Assembly (NCBI GenBank): GCA_947452995.1
Contig: CANGEV010000013.1
Location: forward strand, 1 to 64,000
Direction of reading: 5' to 3'
DNA: 64,000 nucleotides
Source of the DNA: Chitinophagales bacterium
Lineage (GTDB): Bacteria; Bacteroidota; Bacteroidia; Chitinophagales; CAIODY01
The translations under genes were made by a program, and so were the position numbers. The notes below the pieces were generated by a model. That model was not told where the DNA came from. It searched no databases and saw only the letters and a program-made list of their open reading frames with translations. Positions 1 through 7,981 of this stretch are shown here, one piece after another; the stretch's first letter is position 1, and every line of letters begins with the position of its first letter.

Positions 1-144
1 ACAAAAAGCAGTCGCACAGGCAGTGGAAAATTATAATAATAAACGTCCGCACTGGATGTTAAAACTTAAAGTGCCTGCTGAAATTTATGCAGCTGCTTCG
101 TAAATAAATCCTAAACCACTGTCCACTTTTTTCAGGACAAGACA
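1..144 (+). mobile_element. Right end of an IS3-type insertion sequence
   Basis: After the transposase stop there are 16 bases and then a likely right terminal repeat at about 120-144, running TGTCCACTTTTTTCAGGACA and ending AGACA. It has the 5'-TG...CA-3' termini usual for IS3 elements. The next base, 145, starts a heptamer repeat array, so the element ends exactly at the array border. The left end and the target duplication are outside the window. Confidence 0.65.
2..103 (+). CDS. IS3-family transposase (integrase core), C-terminal end only
   Basis: An open frame enters from the left edge and ends at the TAA at 101-103, giving the last 33 residues of a protein. The segment ENYNNKRPHWMLKLKVPAEI matches the well known C-terminal end of IS3-group DDE integrase-core transposases (NxxRPHxxL...TPxEIY pattern). 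These enzymes cut and join the ends of the insertion sequence. The catalytic residues lie outside the window, so activity cannot be judged. The terminal repeat just downstream supports the call. The partial state is due to the window edge, not to a visible mutation. Confidence 0.8.
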   Translation, partial: QKAVAQAVENYNNKRPHWMLKLKVPAEIYAAAS

Positions 145-239
145 CTTTTAACCTTTCCCTATTCCCTTTTAACCTTTCCCTTTTCCCTTTTCCCTTTTCC
201 CTCCCGATAGCTTCGCATCGGGATCCCTTTTAACCTTTA
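145..239. repeat. Heptamer array with CCCGAT hairpin (copy 1)
   Basis: Read on the minus strand, 145-200 is a run of 7-base units such as GGGAAAA, GGGAAAG and GTTAAAA. It is followed by an inverted repeat at 202-223 (TCCCGAT at 202-208, 8-base loop, ATCGGGA at 217-223) and a short array piece that contains the stop codon (237-239) of the minus-strand gene next to it. The hairpin is the exact reverse complement of the one at 39125-39146 after mfd. No coding potential is visible. Confidence 0.85.
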
Positions 240-1262
240 ATTACCAACCCTCACCTTCACCTTATACGACCCGCTATTGCCGGCGTTGAAGACGGTTTCA
301 TAAATAGCTAAATACAAAGTACCACCAACAGTAGCCTTTCCTTTATAACTGGTGCCCGCTTTAACTAGCTCGCCACCCTCTCCTATTTTGAAGACCAAAG
401 CGCCATAGGTAGGGGCGTTTGTGCCACCATCATCCGGTGCCGGAGAGCCGTTGATACCGCCATCGGCCGCATACACATTGCCGCTCAATGAAGCTAAGGT
501 CACTTTACCACTCGCGTTAATCGTAAACGTTTGTCCGGGCTTCAACACTATACCCGTATTTAAAAATCCGCCTTCGTTATTCGCACTGATGTTCTTATTA
601 CCCATCACCGCATATTGACGGCTGCTCGGTCCTGATTCATGCGTGATAGGCGTTAAAGTCATCGTCACCACGTCGTTACGAGGAATCGCCATCAAACCAT
701 AAGCGGTGCTTACTTCTATCTTCTCTCCTAAATTACAAGTCCCTTCTAACACAAAATCATTATCATATTTTACGATATCATTGATCGCCGTTTTTTCATC
801 GATACCATACTTCGCCATCAAGACATTAATCGCAGCAGGAATCGTATATTCAACATTATTCATCGCCACATAGGCTTCGCTATTCATGTAATCTTGCAAG
901 ATCACAATCGCTCCGGCAGATAAGGTCGTTAAAGCATCGAAGGCCGTCTTCTGTGTTTCCGGATCAGGCATCTTCATTTGGTCGGCCCACTTCTCAATCG
1001 CCTCACGATCGAGCGAAGGATTATTCAAGCCCAACTGAATCTCTTGCACATTCTCGACGGGCAGGGCCATCGCGCCATAGGCCGTACTTACTTGTATGGT
1101 CAACAAATTACTTGCGCCAGAGATCAAGTCGCCATTACGCAAGCGTAGGCTTACCTGCACCTTCGCATTGCTACGATTCGTAGGCTTAGGCTGGGCAAAC
1201 AACAGGGTGCTCATGCAAAGCAAAACACTCAAAAAGAAAAAATGCTTTTTCATCGTTTTCAT
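237..1262 (-). CDS. Secreted protein with C-terminal LecA (PA-IL)-like lectin domain
   Basis: The 341-residue protein starts with a signal peptide (MKTMKKHFFFLSVLLCMSTL, cleavage likely after LFAQ). Two copies of a short motif occur, STAYGAMALP near residue 59 and STAYGLMAIP near residue 186, each preceded by a GDLISG- or NLGEKIEV-like strand, so the first two thirds may be two related beta units. The last 110 residues resemble the galactose lectin PA-IL/LecA: NNEGG, PGQTFTI, a G-A-L-V-x-K-I-G core and a final NSGSYKVKV strand. The LecA calcium/sugar residues are only partly kept (YET where LecA has YND), so sugar binding is uncertain. Start could also be the Met at codon 4. The stop codon lies in a heptamer array. 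Confidence 0.6.
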   Translation of the reverse strand: MKTMKKHFFFLSVLLCMSTLLFAQPKPTNRSNAKVQVSLRLRNGDLISGASNLLTIQVSTAYGAMALPVENVQEIQLGLNNPSLDREAIEKWADQMKMPDPETQKTAFDALTTLSAGAIVILQDYMNSEAYVAMNNVEYTIPAAINVLMAKYGIDEKTAINDIVKYDNDFVLEGTCNLGEKIEVSTAYGLMAIPRNDVVTMTLTPITHESGPSSRQYAVMGNKNISANNEGGFLNTGIVLKPGQTFTINASGKVTLASLSGNVYAADGGINGSPAPDDGGTNAPTYGALVFKIGEGGELVKAGTSYKGKATVGGTLYLAIYETVFNAGNSGSYKVKVRVGN

Positions 1263-1286
1263 TTTATTGAAGATACATTATTTGTC

Positions 1287-2360
1287 TTAACCATTATTGT
1301 GCTCATTCAATCGTTCGGTATTTTCCGCCAATTGTAAAGCTTCCATCATCTCTTGAATATCGCCATTCATAAACTGATCCAAGGTATATACCGTCATCCC
1401 GATACGATGGTCGGTGATACGACCTTGCGGGAAATTATAGGTACGAATTTTCGCACTACGGTCACCTGTACTTACCAAGGTCTTTCTTCTGCGTGCAATC
1501 TCTTCTTCGTGTTTGCGCACCTGTTCATCATATAAACGCGTACGAAGCATCTGCATCGCCTTCTCTCTGTTACCAAGCTGTGTACGTTCAGTCTGACAAA
1601 CCACCACTACTCCTGTTGGGATATGCGTCAACAATACTTTTGTTTCTACTTTGTTGACGTTCTGTCCGCCGGCACCACCACTTCGTGCGGTTTCCATTTT
1701 CACATCTGCTTCGCGAAGTTCGAAGTCGATCTCATCGGCTTCGGGCATCACCGCAACAGAGGCTGCAGAGGTATGTACACGTCCATTGGCTTCAGTCGCC
1801 GGAACGCGTTGCACGCGATGTACGCCACTTTCAAACTTCATCGTACCATAGACATCTTCCCCACTCACTTCTAACTGCACCTCCTTATATCCTCCCATCG
1901 TGCCTTCACTCTCTGAAATCATTTTCACCTGCCAGCCTTTCTTCTCGCAGAAGCGCTGATACATACGACTCAATTCTCCTGCAAACAAAGAAGCTTCATC
2001 ACCTCCTGTTCCGGCACGGATCTCTAATACCGCATTTTTCGCATCTTCTGGTTCTTTAGGAATCACTAAGAAACGTAGTTTATCCTCTAGCTCTTTCTTC
2101 TGCACTTCCATTATCTCCATTTCTTCTTTCGCCATCTGACGCATCTCATCATCTTTCTCCGTCTGCAAAAGTGTCTTGGCGGAGTCGTAATTGGCCGTCG
2201 CATTTTTATAGGCGCGGAAAACACCCACTAGCGTTTCAAGATCTTTATATTCTTTGCTAAGCTGTGCAAATTTCTTACGGTCGTTCACCATATTAGGGTC
2301 TGTCAATAGACGACCTACTTCTTCAAAACGGTGTTCTGCTATTTCTAATTTATCTAACAT
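1287..2360 (-). CDS. prfA: Peptide chain release factor 1
   Basis: The 357-residue protein is a full-length class I release factor that ends translation at UAA and UAG. Residues 187-189 are the PAT codon-recognition tripeptide that marks RF1 (RF2 has SPF), within [20 protein letters not shown]. The GGQ motif that triggers peptidyl-tRNA hydrolysis is at 231-233. The N-terminal part (1-110) is the helical PCRF domain. A promoter element TACCTTTG lies 21 bases upstream (2388-2381), which fits a short leader. It lies 24 bases from the start of the lectin-like gene downstream and could be read together with it. Confidence 0.97.
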   Translation of the reverse strand: MLDKLEIAEHRFEEVGRLLTDPNMVNDRKKFAQLSKEYKDLETLVGVFRAYKNATANYDSAKTLLQTEKDDEMRQMAKEEMEIMEVQKKELEDKLRFLVIPKEPEDAKNAVLEIRAGTGGDEASLFAGELSRMYQRFCEKKGWQVKMISESEGTMGGYKEVQLEVSGEDVYGTMKFESGVHRVQRVPATEANGRVHTSAASVAVMPEADEIDFELREADVKMETARSGGAGGQNVNKVETKVLLTHIPTGVVVVCQTERTQLGNREKAMQMLRTRLYDEQVRKHEEEIARRRKTLVSTGDRSAKIRTYNFPQGRITDHRIGMTVYTLDQFMNGDIQEMMEALQLAENTERLNEHNNG

Positions 2361-2380
2361 AATTATCGCGTATCAAGGCG

Positions 2381-2388
2381 CAAAGGTA
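2381..2388 (-). promoter_or_regulatory. Promoter -7 element of prfA
   Basis: TACCTTTG on the minus strand matches the Bacteroidota -7 consensus TAnnTTTG, 20 bases before the prfA ATG. A TTTG lies 16 bases further upstream, a somewhat short spacer for this promoter class. Confidence 0.6.
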
Positions 2389-2403
2389 GCATTTTTCAGC
2401 CAC

Positions 2404-3183
2404 TCAAAGTTGACGAATCTCTAAAGTTCCTTGTCGTAAGATATAGAGGTTATCCTGTTCTACTCGAACGGCTTTCACGCTAGCGCTATCGGGCAAGGAG
2501 ATGGTCATTTCATTAAAATTCACCAGGTCGAAACTATGTAGCTGTTTGCGTTTGAGGAAGAAGATTTGATCCTTTAAAATTTCAAAACGGGTGATGCCTT
2601 TCAGAAAAAACTGCTTTTGGAAAGTGCCGTATTTATCGAACACATAGACGCCAGAGCTAGGGTCGGTGGCATAGAGCTGTTGTTTGAAGAATAGCAATTG
2701 CGTAAACTGTACGGGATGTCCGAGTACTACGGAGAGATCTTCCGACTGTCGCTGTTGTATTTTGGCGAAATCATATTCGCGGAGACGCATCGCTTTGCTA
2801 TCAAAGATCCAGAGCATATTGTCGGTTGTCATGGCTACCGTCTTCAGTGGCACAAAGCCTTCTGGGCGGAAGTCGAGGCTCCGTAAGGGACTTAGGTTTT
2901 GATCCAATAATTGTAGCGTGCCGTAGTTGGGATAGAGCAATACCATTTGCAAGGCGTTTTCCGCTTCGAGATAGGTAGGGCGACCCCAACGATTATCGCT
3001 GAACTCACGGAGACGGGTGCCATCATTCGACCATTGCGAAAGTACATTGCCTTCGATAAAATAGATCCGGTTGAAGTGGTCGGTGGTGAAATACGTCGCC
3101 TTCGTTTCGATATTACGAATGCCATCGATCACCTGTCCGAAAAAGCTCAGGAGCGCATAAAAGTATATCAGCAACAGATGCAT
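2404..3183 (-). CDS. Secreted protein of unknown function, probable beta-propeller
   Basis: I choose the Met at 3183 (259 residues): it opens a signal peptide (MHLLLIYFYALLSFFGQVID), and the -7 element TACTTTTG at 3197-3190 lies only 6 bases before it, so a longer frame would begin upstream of the transcript. The mature part has repeated strands of the kind F-N-R-I-Y-F, Q-L-Y-A-T-D, G-V-Y-V-F-D-K-Y-G and N-L-Y-I-L-R, typical of NHL or six-bladed propeller proteins. Similar short propeller proteins are common in Bacteroidota next to housekeeping genes; no function is known to me. It is divergent from grpE. Confidence 0.7.
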   Translation of the reverse strand: MHLLLIYFYALLSFFGQVIDGIRNIETKATYFTTDHFNRIYFIEGNVLSQWSNDGTRLREFSDNRWGRPTYLEAENALQMVLLYPNYGTLQLLDQNLSPLRSLDFRPEGFVPLKTVAMTTDNMLWIFDSKAMRLREYDFAKIQQRQSEDLSVVLGHPVQFTQLLFFKQQLYATDPSSGVYVFDKYGTFQKQFFLKGITRFEILKDQIFFLKRKQLHSFDLVNFNEMTISLPDSASVKAVRVEQDNLYILRQGTLEIRQL

Positions 3184-3189
3184 ATGACA

Positions 3190-3221
3190 CAAAAGTACAT
3201 TTTTTGAGAAAGGAATGGCAA
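3190..3221 (-). promoter_or_regulatory. Promoter for the propeller-like gene
   Basis: On the minus strand TTG, 21 bases, then TACTTTTG (3197-3190) fits the Bacteroidota pattern TTG-N19-21-TAnnTTTG closely. The start codon at 3183 follows after 6 bases, so the transcript is probably leaderless or nearly so. Confidence 0.65.
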
Positions 3222-3349
3222 TTTCGACGAAAAAGCTGCGAAAAAGCGACAAAATTACCGACAAAAGGGTCAAAAAATGGATTGGCGAAAGATTTGATAG
3301 TAAAATTCACGAAAACCCCAATTGTCCTTAGGCTTGAGGGGGAATTTCG

Positions 3350-3357
3350 TATTTTTG
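3350..3357 (+). promoter_or_regulatory. Promoter -7 element of grpE-dnaJ
   Basis: TATTTTTG matches TAnnTTTG and lies 23 bases before the grpE ATG at 3381. It falls inside a longer open frame that begins at 3204 and so argues against the upstream start. I see no convincing -33 element at the usual distance, and no inverted-repeat heat-shock operator (CIRCE) between 3184 and 3380. Confidence 0.55.
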
Positions 3358-3380
3358 CAAACTTTAGAAAAATCAAGAAC

Positions 3381-3908
3381 ATGGAAGAGAATACACAGCA
3401 GCACGAAGAATCGTTGAATCAGCCAGAAGGAGCTTCGGAAGAGAACCAAGCGCCAGAGGCAGCTGCACCAACTACAGAGGAGTTGTTAGCGCAAGAGAAA
3501 GACAAGTATATGCGTTTGATGGCCGACTTTGAAAACTTCCGTCGTCAGCAACGTAATATGCAGAGCGACTTAATCAAAACTGCAACGAAGGATTTGATGA
3601 TAGAACTTTTGACGGTGGTCGACAATTTCGAACGTGCGTTACAGACGATGGAGAACGCGAGTGATTTGAATGCCGTGAAAGAAGGCGTACAACTTATCCA
3701 TAGTGGCTTCAAGAGCACCTTGGAAAGAAAAGGCTTGAAAGAAATGGAAGCCAAAAACACAGCCTTCGATGCCGACAAACACGAGGCGATTACAGAGATC
3801 CCAGCTCCGACAGAAGAGCAAAAAGGACAAGTCATTGATGTAGTTACTAAAGGATATTACTTAAACGATAAAATCATCCGCTTCGCGCAAGTGGTCGTTG
3901 GAAAATAA
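3381..3908 (+). CDS. grpE: Nucleotide exchange factor GrpE
   Basis: The 175-residue protein releases ADP from DnaK and works with DnaJ, encoded 6 bases downstream. Start at MEENTQQHEE is chosen because the frame upstream crosses the promoter. Residues 1-35 are acidic and disordered, followed by a long coiled coil around DKYMRLMADFENFRRQQ, which is the family signature, and a small beta domain ending in DKIIRFAQVVVGK. The grpE-dnaJ pair is a standard chaperone operon; dnaK is not in the window. Confidence 0.96.
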   Translation: MEENTQQHEESLNQPEGASEENQAPEAAAPTTEELLAQEKDKYMRLMADFENFRRQQRNMQSDLIKTATKDLMIELLTVVDNFERALQTMENASDLNAVKEGVQLIHSGFKSTLERKGLKEMEAKNTAFDADKHEAITEIPAPTEEQKGQVIDVVTKGYYLNDKIIRFAQVVVGK

Positions 3909-3914
3909 TTTATT

Positions 3915-5078
3915 ATGTCGAAAAGAGATTACTACGAGATATTAGGCGTCACTAAAAACGCATCTGCTGACGAGATTAAGAAGTCGTACCGTAAGGTTGC
4001 GATGCAATATCATCCTGACAAAAATCCGGATAATAAAGAGGCGGAAGAAAAGTTCAAAGAGGCTGCTGAAGCGTATGAAGTATTGAGTGATGCACAGAAG
4101 CGCGCGCAGTACGACCAGTTTGGGCATAACGGTCCGCAAGGCTTTGGTGGCGGCGGTGGCTGGCAAGGTGGCGGCATGGATATGAATGATATCTTCCGCA
4201 ACTTCGGCGATATCTTCGGCGATGAAAGTCCGTTCGGTAGCTTCTTTGGTGGCGGCGGACAGAGTCGTGGTGGCCGTAGAGGTGGAGCACGTGGCGGTAA
4301 TATCCGTGTGAAAGTGAAGTTGTCTTTGCAAGAGATTGCAGAGGGTGTGAAGAAAACCGTGAAAATTAAAAAGCAAGTCAGCTGTCAACATTGTGGCGGC
4401 AATGGCGCGAAAGATAAATCAAGTGTCGCGACGTGTAAGACCTGTAATGGTCGGGGCGTTACGATGCGTTTGGTGAACTCTCCATTCGGACAAATGCAAA
4501 CGCAAACGACTTGCCCTAGCTGTCATGGGGAAGGACAGACGATCACTTCAAAGTGTTCACATTGTCATGGTGAAGGCAGAATGTATGGTGAAGAAACGAT
4601 TACAATGGACATTCCTGCCGGTGCTACGGAAGGTATCCAATTGTCAATGAGTGGTAAAGGAAATGCGGGCGAGCGTGGTGCGGCCGCTGGTGATTTAATC
4701 ATCAATATCGAAGAGGAAGCACATGAATTTTTAGAACGCGACGGACAGCATGTGATTTATGATTTACATATCAACTTTGTCGATGCGTGTTTAGGTACGA
4801 CGGTAGAGGTCCCGACGATTGATGGCAAGGCGAAGATCAAGTTAGCAGAAGGCACACAAGCCGGTAAGATATTCCGTTTGAAAGGAAAAGGATTACCGTC
4901 CTTACAGAGCTATGGTAAAGGCGATCAGCTCGTCTATGTGAATGTTTGGACGCCGAAGCACTTGAGTGCAGAGGAGAAGAAGATTTTAGAAAAGCTGCGT
5001 GAGTCGCCGAATTTCGCACCATCCCCTGACAAGAACGATCAGTCGTTCTTCAGTAAGATGAAAGACTTCTTTAGCTAA
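3915..5078 (+). CDS. dnaJ: Chaperone DnaJ (type I Hsp40)
   Basis: The 387-residue protein has all parts of a type I J protein: J domain with HPD at 33-35, a long Gly/Phe-rich linker (about 70-128), four CxxCxGxG-type zinc motifs between 157 and 224 ([32 protein letters not shown]) and two C-terminal substrate domains. It stimulates DnaK ATPase and delivers unfolded proteins. It follows grpE by 6 bases. The 3' end faces mscL across a repeat-bearing gap that includes a hairpin. Confidence 0.97.
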   Translation: MSKRDYYEILGVTKNASADEIKKSYRKVAMQYHPDKNPDNKEAEEKFKEAAEAYEVLSDAQKRAQYDQFGHNGPQGFGGGGGWQGGGMDMNDIFRNFGDIFGDESPFGSFFGGGGQSRGGRRGGARGGNIRVKVKLSLQEIAEGVKKTVKIKKQVSCQHCGGNGAKDKSSVATCKTCNGRGVTMRLVNSPFGQMQTQTTCPSCHGEGQTITSKCSHCHGEGRMYGEETITMDIPAGATEGIQLSMSGKGNAGERGAAAGDLIINIEEEAHEFLERDGQHVIYDLHINFVDACLGTTVEVPTIDGKAKIKLAEGTQAGKIFRLKGKGLPSLQSYGKGDQLVYVNVWTPKHLSAEEKKILEKLRESPNFAPSPDKNDQSFFSKMKDFFS

Positions 5079-5088
5079 TGAATGGTGC

Positions 5089-5165
5089 TCCCGTCCCGAC
5101 TCGTCGGGAGCGTAGCATCGGGATCACTTTTAACCTTTCCCCTTTCCCTCCGATTGCGAAGCAAC
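5089..5165. repeat. Heptamer array with CCCGA hairpin (copy 2)
   Basis: A perfect inverted repeat, TCCCGAC/GTCGGGA with a 2-base loop at 5094-5109, is followed by a second partial ATCGGGA. Then comes an array which on the minus strand reads GGGAAAG, GGGAAAG, GTTAAAA (about 5125-5151). The array covers the last codons and the TAA (5130-5132) of mscL. The hairpin may also serve as a two-way terminator for the convergent dnaJ and mscL genes. Confidence 0.8.
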
Positions 5166-5468
5166 GGATTCTTTATTCATCTTATTCATTGCCTTCACGA
5201 CCATAAACAACGTGAATGCAACGATGGTGAAAGAAATTGCTGTACTTACAAAATTGCCGTATTTGATAGCGGTATTTGGTATCGTCAGTTCGGAGAGATT
5301 GGTCAATTTTGCGGCACGCAAGGCGGGGGTAAGTACCGCAGGCGTGATGATATCATCTACGAGTGAGTTAATGATTTTACTGAACTCACTTCCAATTACA
5401 ACCCCTATTGCGAGGTCGACTACATTGCCTTTCATGGCAAATTCGCGAAATTCTTTTATGATACCCAC
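5130..5468 (-). CDS. mscL: Large-conductance mechanosensitive channel, short C-terminus
   Basis: The 112-residue protein is an osmotic emergency valve of the inner membrane. The N-terminal amphipathic helix plus TM1 (FREFAMKGNVVDLAIGVVIG) and TM2 (AISFTIVAFTLFMVVKAMNK) are clear. It starts with GTG at 5468. Usual MscL proteins have about 130-150 residues and end in a cytoplasmic helix (EEVLLTEIRDLL-like); that helix is absent here and the tail SEGKGKG is encoded by the heptamer array. Loss of this helix is often tolerated in MscL, so the channel may still work. Confidence 0.93.
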   Translation of the reverse strand: MGIIKEFREFAMKGNVVDLAIGVVIGSEFSKIINSLVDDIITPAVLTPALRAAKLTNLSELTIPNTAIKYGNFVSTAISFTIVAFTLFMVVKAMNKMNKESVASQSEGKGKG

Positions 5469-5505
5469 TTTGATAATTATGAATTAAAAATGTAGAACGA
5501 AAATA

Positions 5506-6513
5506 CTAAATCATTTTTTGCGAAAAAGGAATTCGACGCAATAAAACAACGATTAAATAGCTGAGTGGTAAAATCAATAATAATTTCAAACACATGCCGC
5601 TAAGACTATGCTGAAAAATTTCATGTGGGTGTCTGTTCAGATAGCGATTCAAGATATCGAGTGGCATTGCATGCACGAGATAAATACCGAAAGTTAGTGG
5701 AGCGAAACTACTAAACCAATTGGCAGTTAGTTCCACTTGCAAAAAGAGTTTGAAAATAGCGAGGGAAGCGATCACAACGAGCGGCGAAAGATAGTCGTAT
5801 GGATAAAGGTTACCGCCGTGTAATACACTAATGGAAGCAGTTTTAGCAATTGCAATGCTTGCGATAAAATAGATAGCGAACAGCAGGAGCGTAGGAATTT
5901 TACGTATGTCTTTTAGGACGAAGGCTGCGAGGAAATAACCGAGATACTTTACGAAGTTGAGGGCAAAAAATAGTTTATAATGAAAATAGTTTTCGCTAAA
6001 ATCAATGAGCATACCGAGGCTTAAGAGCACGGCTGATAGCGTCGCGGCTCGCGTTAGAGACATCAACTTTAAGCGCTTTGCAAAGTAAGGTGCCACAAGA
6101 TATAGTCCGACAGACATAGTCAGATACCAGAGATGATAAAAAGTTTGTCCGCAAGCCGTATAGCTTAACATCGCCTCCCATTGTGGCTTTCCAGCAAAGT
6201 AATAATTTGCAGATAACGTATACACGAGATAGAGCAGGTTCCAAACCAATAGAGGCACAATGATCCGAAAGAATAGGTTGCGTAAGGCATCGCCCCACTC
6301 TTCTACCTTTGCTAGTACGAAGCGTCCGCTGAGCATGACGAATAAGGGCACACAGATACGTGTGAAGGCGTCGACATAATTGGCGAGCTGGAAGTGGCTA
6401 TCGAAGTTAGCTGTATAGATCCCCTGCAACACGTAGCCGGACGCGATATGCAAGATCACAACGAGCAGGGCCGATAAAGTGCGTAAAGTATCTAACGAAG
6501 TGTTACGATTCAT
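5506..6513 (-). CDS. Membrane acyltransferase, family 3 (OafA/WecH type)
   Basis: The 335-residue protein (start at MNRNTSLDTL) has about ten hydrophobic segments and the family 3 acyltransferase opening, LDTLRTLSALLVVILHIASG, with the conserved His in the first helix, followed by FTRICVPLFVMLSGRF. Such proteins put acetyl or other acyl groups on surface sugars, peptidoglycan or other membrane substrates; the substrate cannot be read from sequence. The minus-strand region upstream is one copy of a 40-bp repeat (6539-6578) that carries promoter-like boxes. The start at 6513 is preferred over 6549 since the family begins close to the LDxLR motif. Confidence 0.88.
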   Translation of the reverse strand: MNRNTSLDTLRTLSALLVVILHIASGYVLQGIYTANFDSHFQLANYVDAFTRICVPLFVMLSGRFVLAKVEEWGDALRNLFFRIIVPLLVWNLLYLVYTLSANYYFAGKPQWEAMLSYTACGQTFYHLWYLTMSVGLYLVAPYFAKRLKLMSLTRAATLSAVLLSLGMLIDFSENYFHYKLFFALNFVKYLGYFLAAFVLKDIRKIPTLLLFAIYFIASIAIAKTASISVLHGGNLYPYDYLSPLVVIASLAIFKLFLQVELTANWFSSFAPLTFGIYLVHAMPLDILNRYLNRHPHEIFQHSLSGMCLKLLLILPLSYLIVVLLRRIPFSQKMI

Positions 6514-6538
6514 GTTGAAGAAATTGAAGGTGATTAAA

Positions 6539-6578
6539 TTTAGTAACAATCGCTAACATTTCAACTAAACATTAAGGC
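6539..6578. repeat. 40-bp direct repeat, left copy, flanking an AT-rich islet
   Basis: This 40-base segment (core ACAATCGCTAACATTTCAAC) recurs in the same orientation at 8854-8893 with 3 mismatches. Read on the minus strand it contains TTG, 19 bases, then TAAATTTA, which overlaps the left border of the repeat and may be the promoter of the acyltransferase gene. Confidence 0.85.
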
Positions 6579-6605
6579 CGAAAATCAATTACCGACATGA
6601 GGCTA

Positions 6606-7271
6606 CTACATCTTAACATAAGCGTATGATACCCGTTTGATATTACCTAGAGGTTCAAAGCTTTGATTTTCCCTCCAATCACCCCCTTCCTTTTCAATTG
6701 ATTTTACTTCAACATTAAGTGGCACATCATATTTCATGTGCACGGAATAATCACCCAAAAAGCTGTCGAATTCATACGTAAGGGAAATATTGGTCGCTAC
6801 TATTGGCAACTTTGGTAAAAAATCATTTTGTGAAATTTCTTGATATTCTCTATTTGTTAAGATACAGGCTATTTTAGTAAGTTCTCCGAAGCGACCTTCC
6901 TTAACAAGCTCTAGTTTGCGATTCAATGCGCTTCTAAAGGTTCGATTTAAAATTTTATTATGGACCAAATGATATGAAAAGTTAACATACAAAAAAGCTG
7001 AAACAAGTAAGGTAAGTACTATTGATGCAATGATTTTAGTACGAACTGATCCTATTTTTTTTCTTCTGAAATACGCTACAAGTATACGCATACCGATAAT
7101 AGAAAGTATGGTAACGAGCAAGATATTTAGGATGTCGTTTATATGCGAATCGAAGATGTAGGCTAAATCGTCGAAGGAATAACTCATCAAATAAAACAAC
7201 AGAATCGCATTTAGCAGTGCAATGAGAATATATTTGAGTGCTTTAAGTATGGTCTGAATAGTAGTTCGCAT
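6606..7271 (-). CDS. Membrane protein of unknown function
   Basis: The 221-residue protein is not recognised. Three hydrophobic segments are visible in the first half: about residues 13-30 (LKYILIALLNAILLFYLM), 47-62 (ILNILLVTILSIIGMR) and 83-102 (KIIASIVLTLLVSAFLYVNF). The remaining 115 residues look soluble, with a charged start (LNRKLELVKEGRFGEL) and a beta-rich end. It follows the next gene upstream by 14 bases and is probably co-transcribed with it. The region is clearly more AT-rich than the flanking genes and lies inside the direct-repeat-bounded islet. Confidence 0.6.
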   Translation of the reverse strand: MRTTIQTILKALKYILIALLNAILLFYLMSYSFDDLAYIFDSHINDILNILLVTILSIIGMRILVAYFRRKKIGSVRTKIIASIVLTLLVSAFLYVNFSYHLVHNKILNRTFRSALNRKLELVKEGRFGELTKIACILTNREYQEISQNDFLPKLPIVATNISLTYEFDSFLGDYSVHMKYDVPLNVEVKSIEKEGGDWRENQSFEPLGNIKRVSYAYVKM

Positions 7272-7285
7272 GTTAATTATATTAA

Positions 7286-7879
7286 TTATTTAACAATGAC
7301 TGCATCTACTTGTTGTCGAATAAGTGGCTCGCCACCGCAATTACAACAAATAGCACCTCCAGCAAATGAATTGGCAAATCCACTTCTTACCTCGGTTGCG
7401 GCATAGGCTGTAGTCTTTTTGTTTTTTTTACTATCTGTGAAATACATAAGTAATCCAATAAATTTATAATTCGACAGAGTACTCAAGGTATCTTCTTTTT
7501 TACAACTTGCTGCCTCTTCTGGAAAATCCGACTGCACTTTTCTTATAAGTTTTTTCCATATATCTTCTTGTAACACGAGAAGTTTATCCTGTGCATCATT
7601 GGTATATACACCTTCCTGTTCGGTAGCTTTAAACTCCTCGCCTGCCACTCCAAGTGTCTTACTTATTTTCACAAGCACCGCATCTGACAATACGCTTTTT
7701 ACAAGCACTGTATCTTCAATAACATTTGCCGTAGCTACAACTTCTTTATTGGGATTTTTGATTGGCTTCTCCTTTACCTTTAAAGTGGGATTTTCATTAC
7801 TCGAGATAATGTAGTAGGTTATAACACATAATGTAGAAAGGCCTAGCAGTCCTAAAAGTAGTTTAATGCTATTTTTCAT
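7286..7879 (-). CDS. Membrane-anchored or secreted protein of unknown function with C-terminal CCNC motif
   Basis: The 197-residue protein is not recognised. It has one N-terminal hydrophobic segment (IKLLLGLLGLSTLCVITYYI) that may be a signal anchor, a Lys/Val-rich linker, a helical middle part, and near its end a small glycine stretch with three close cysteines, GGAICCNCGGE, which could bind metal or form disulfides. It precedes the membrane protein gene by 14 bases in the same direction, so the two may form a unit. It is AT-rich and inside the islet; no family assignment is offered. Confidence 0.55.
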   Translation of the reverse strand: MKNSIKLLLGLLGLSTLCVITYYIISSNENPTLKVKEKPIKNPNKEVVATANVIEDTVLVKSVLSDAVLVKISKTLGVAGEEFKATEQEGVYTNDAQDKLLVLQEDIWKKLIRKVQSDFPEEAASCKKEDTLSTLSNYKFIGLLMYFTDSKKNKKTTAYAATEVRSGFANSFAGGAICCNCGGEPLIRQQVDAVIVK

Positions 7880-7949
7880 AGTTGTATATGTTTGAATTAA
7901 AATTTAAATTTTATTCGTTTGCTTTGGGTATAATTTTAATTCCCCCACT

Positions 7950-7981
7950 TTACGCTGCACGAATTAATTCGTGCAGCGTAA
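7950..7981. repeat. Perfect 32-bp palindrome
   Basis: The half-site TTACGCTGCACGAATT is followed directly by its exact reverse complement, with no loop. It lies in the 268-base gap (7880-8147) between the orphan pair and the antitoxin gene, 71 bases upstream of the orphan pair. No thymine run follows on either strand, so it does not look like a simple terminator; a dimeric protein site, a recombination site or a cruciform are possible. Confidence 0.9.

Noticed and set aside
3113-3382. Minus-strand frame upstream of grpE
   Set aside because: It covers both divergent promoters and has no family features.
7950-7981. 32-bp palindrome as an ordinary intrinsic terminator
   Set aside because: No T run follows on either strand and there is no loop; it is kept as a palindrome of unknown role.
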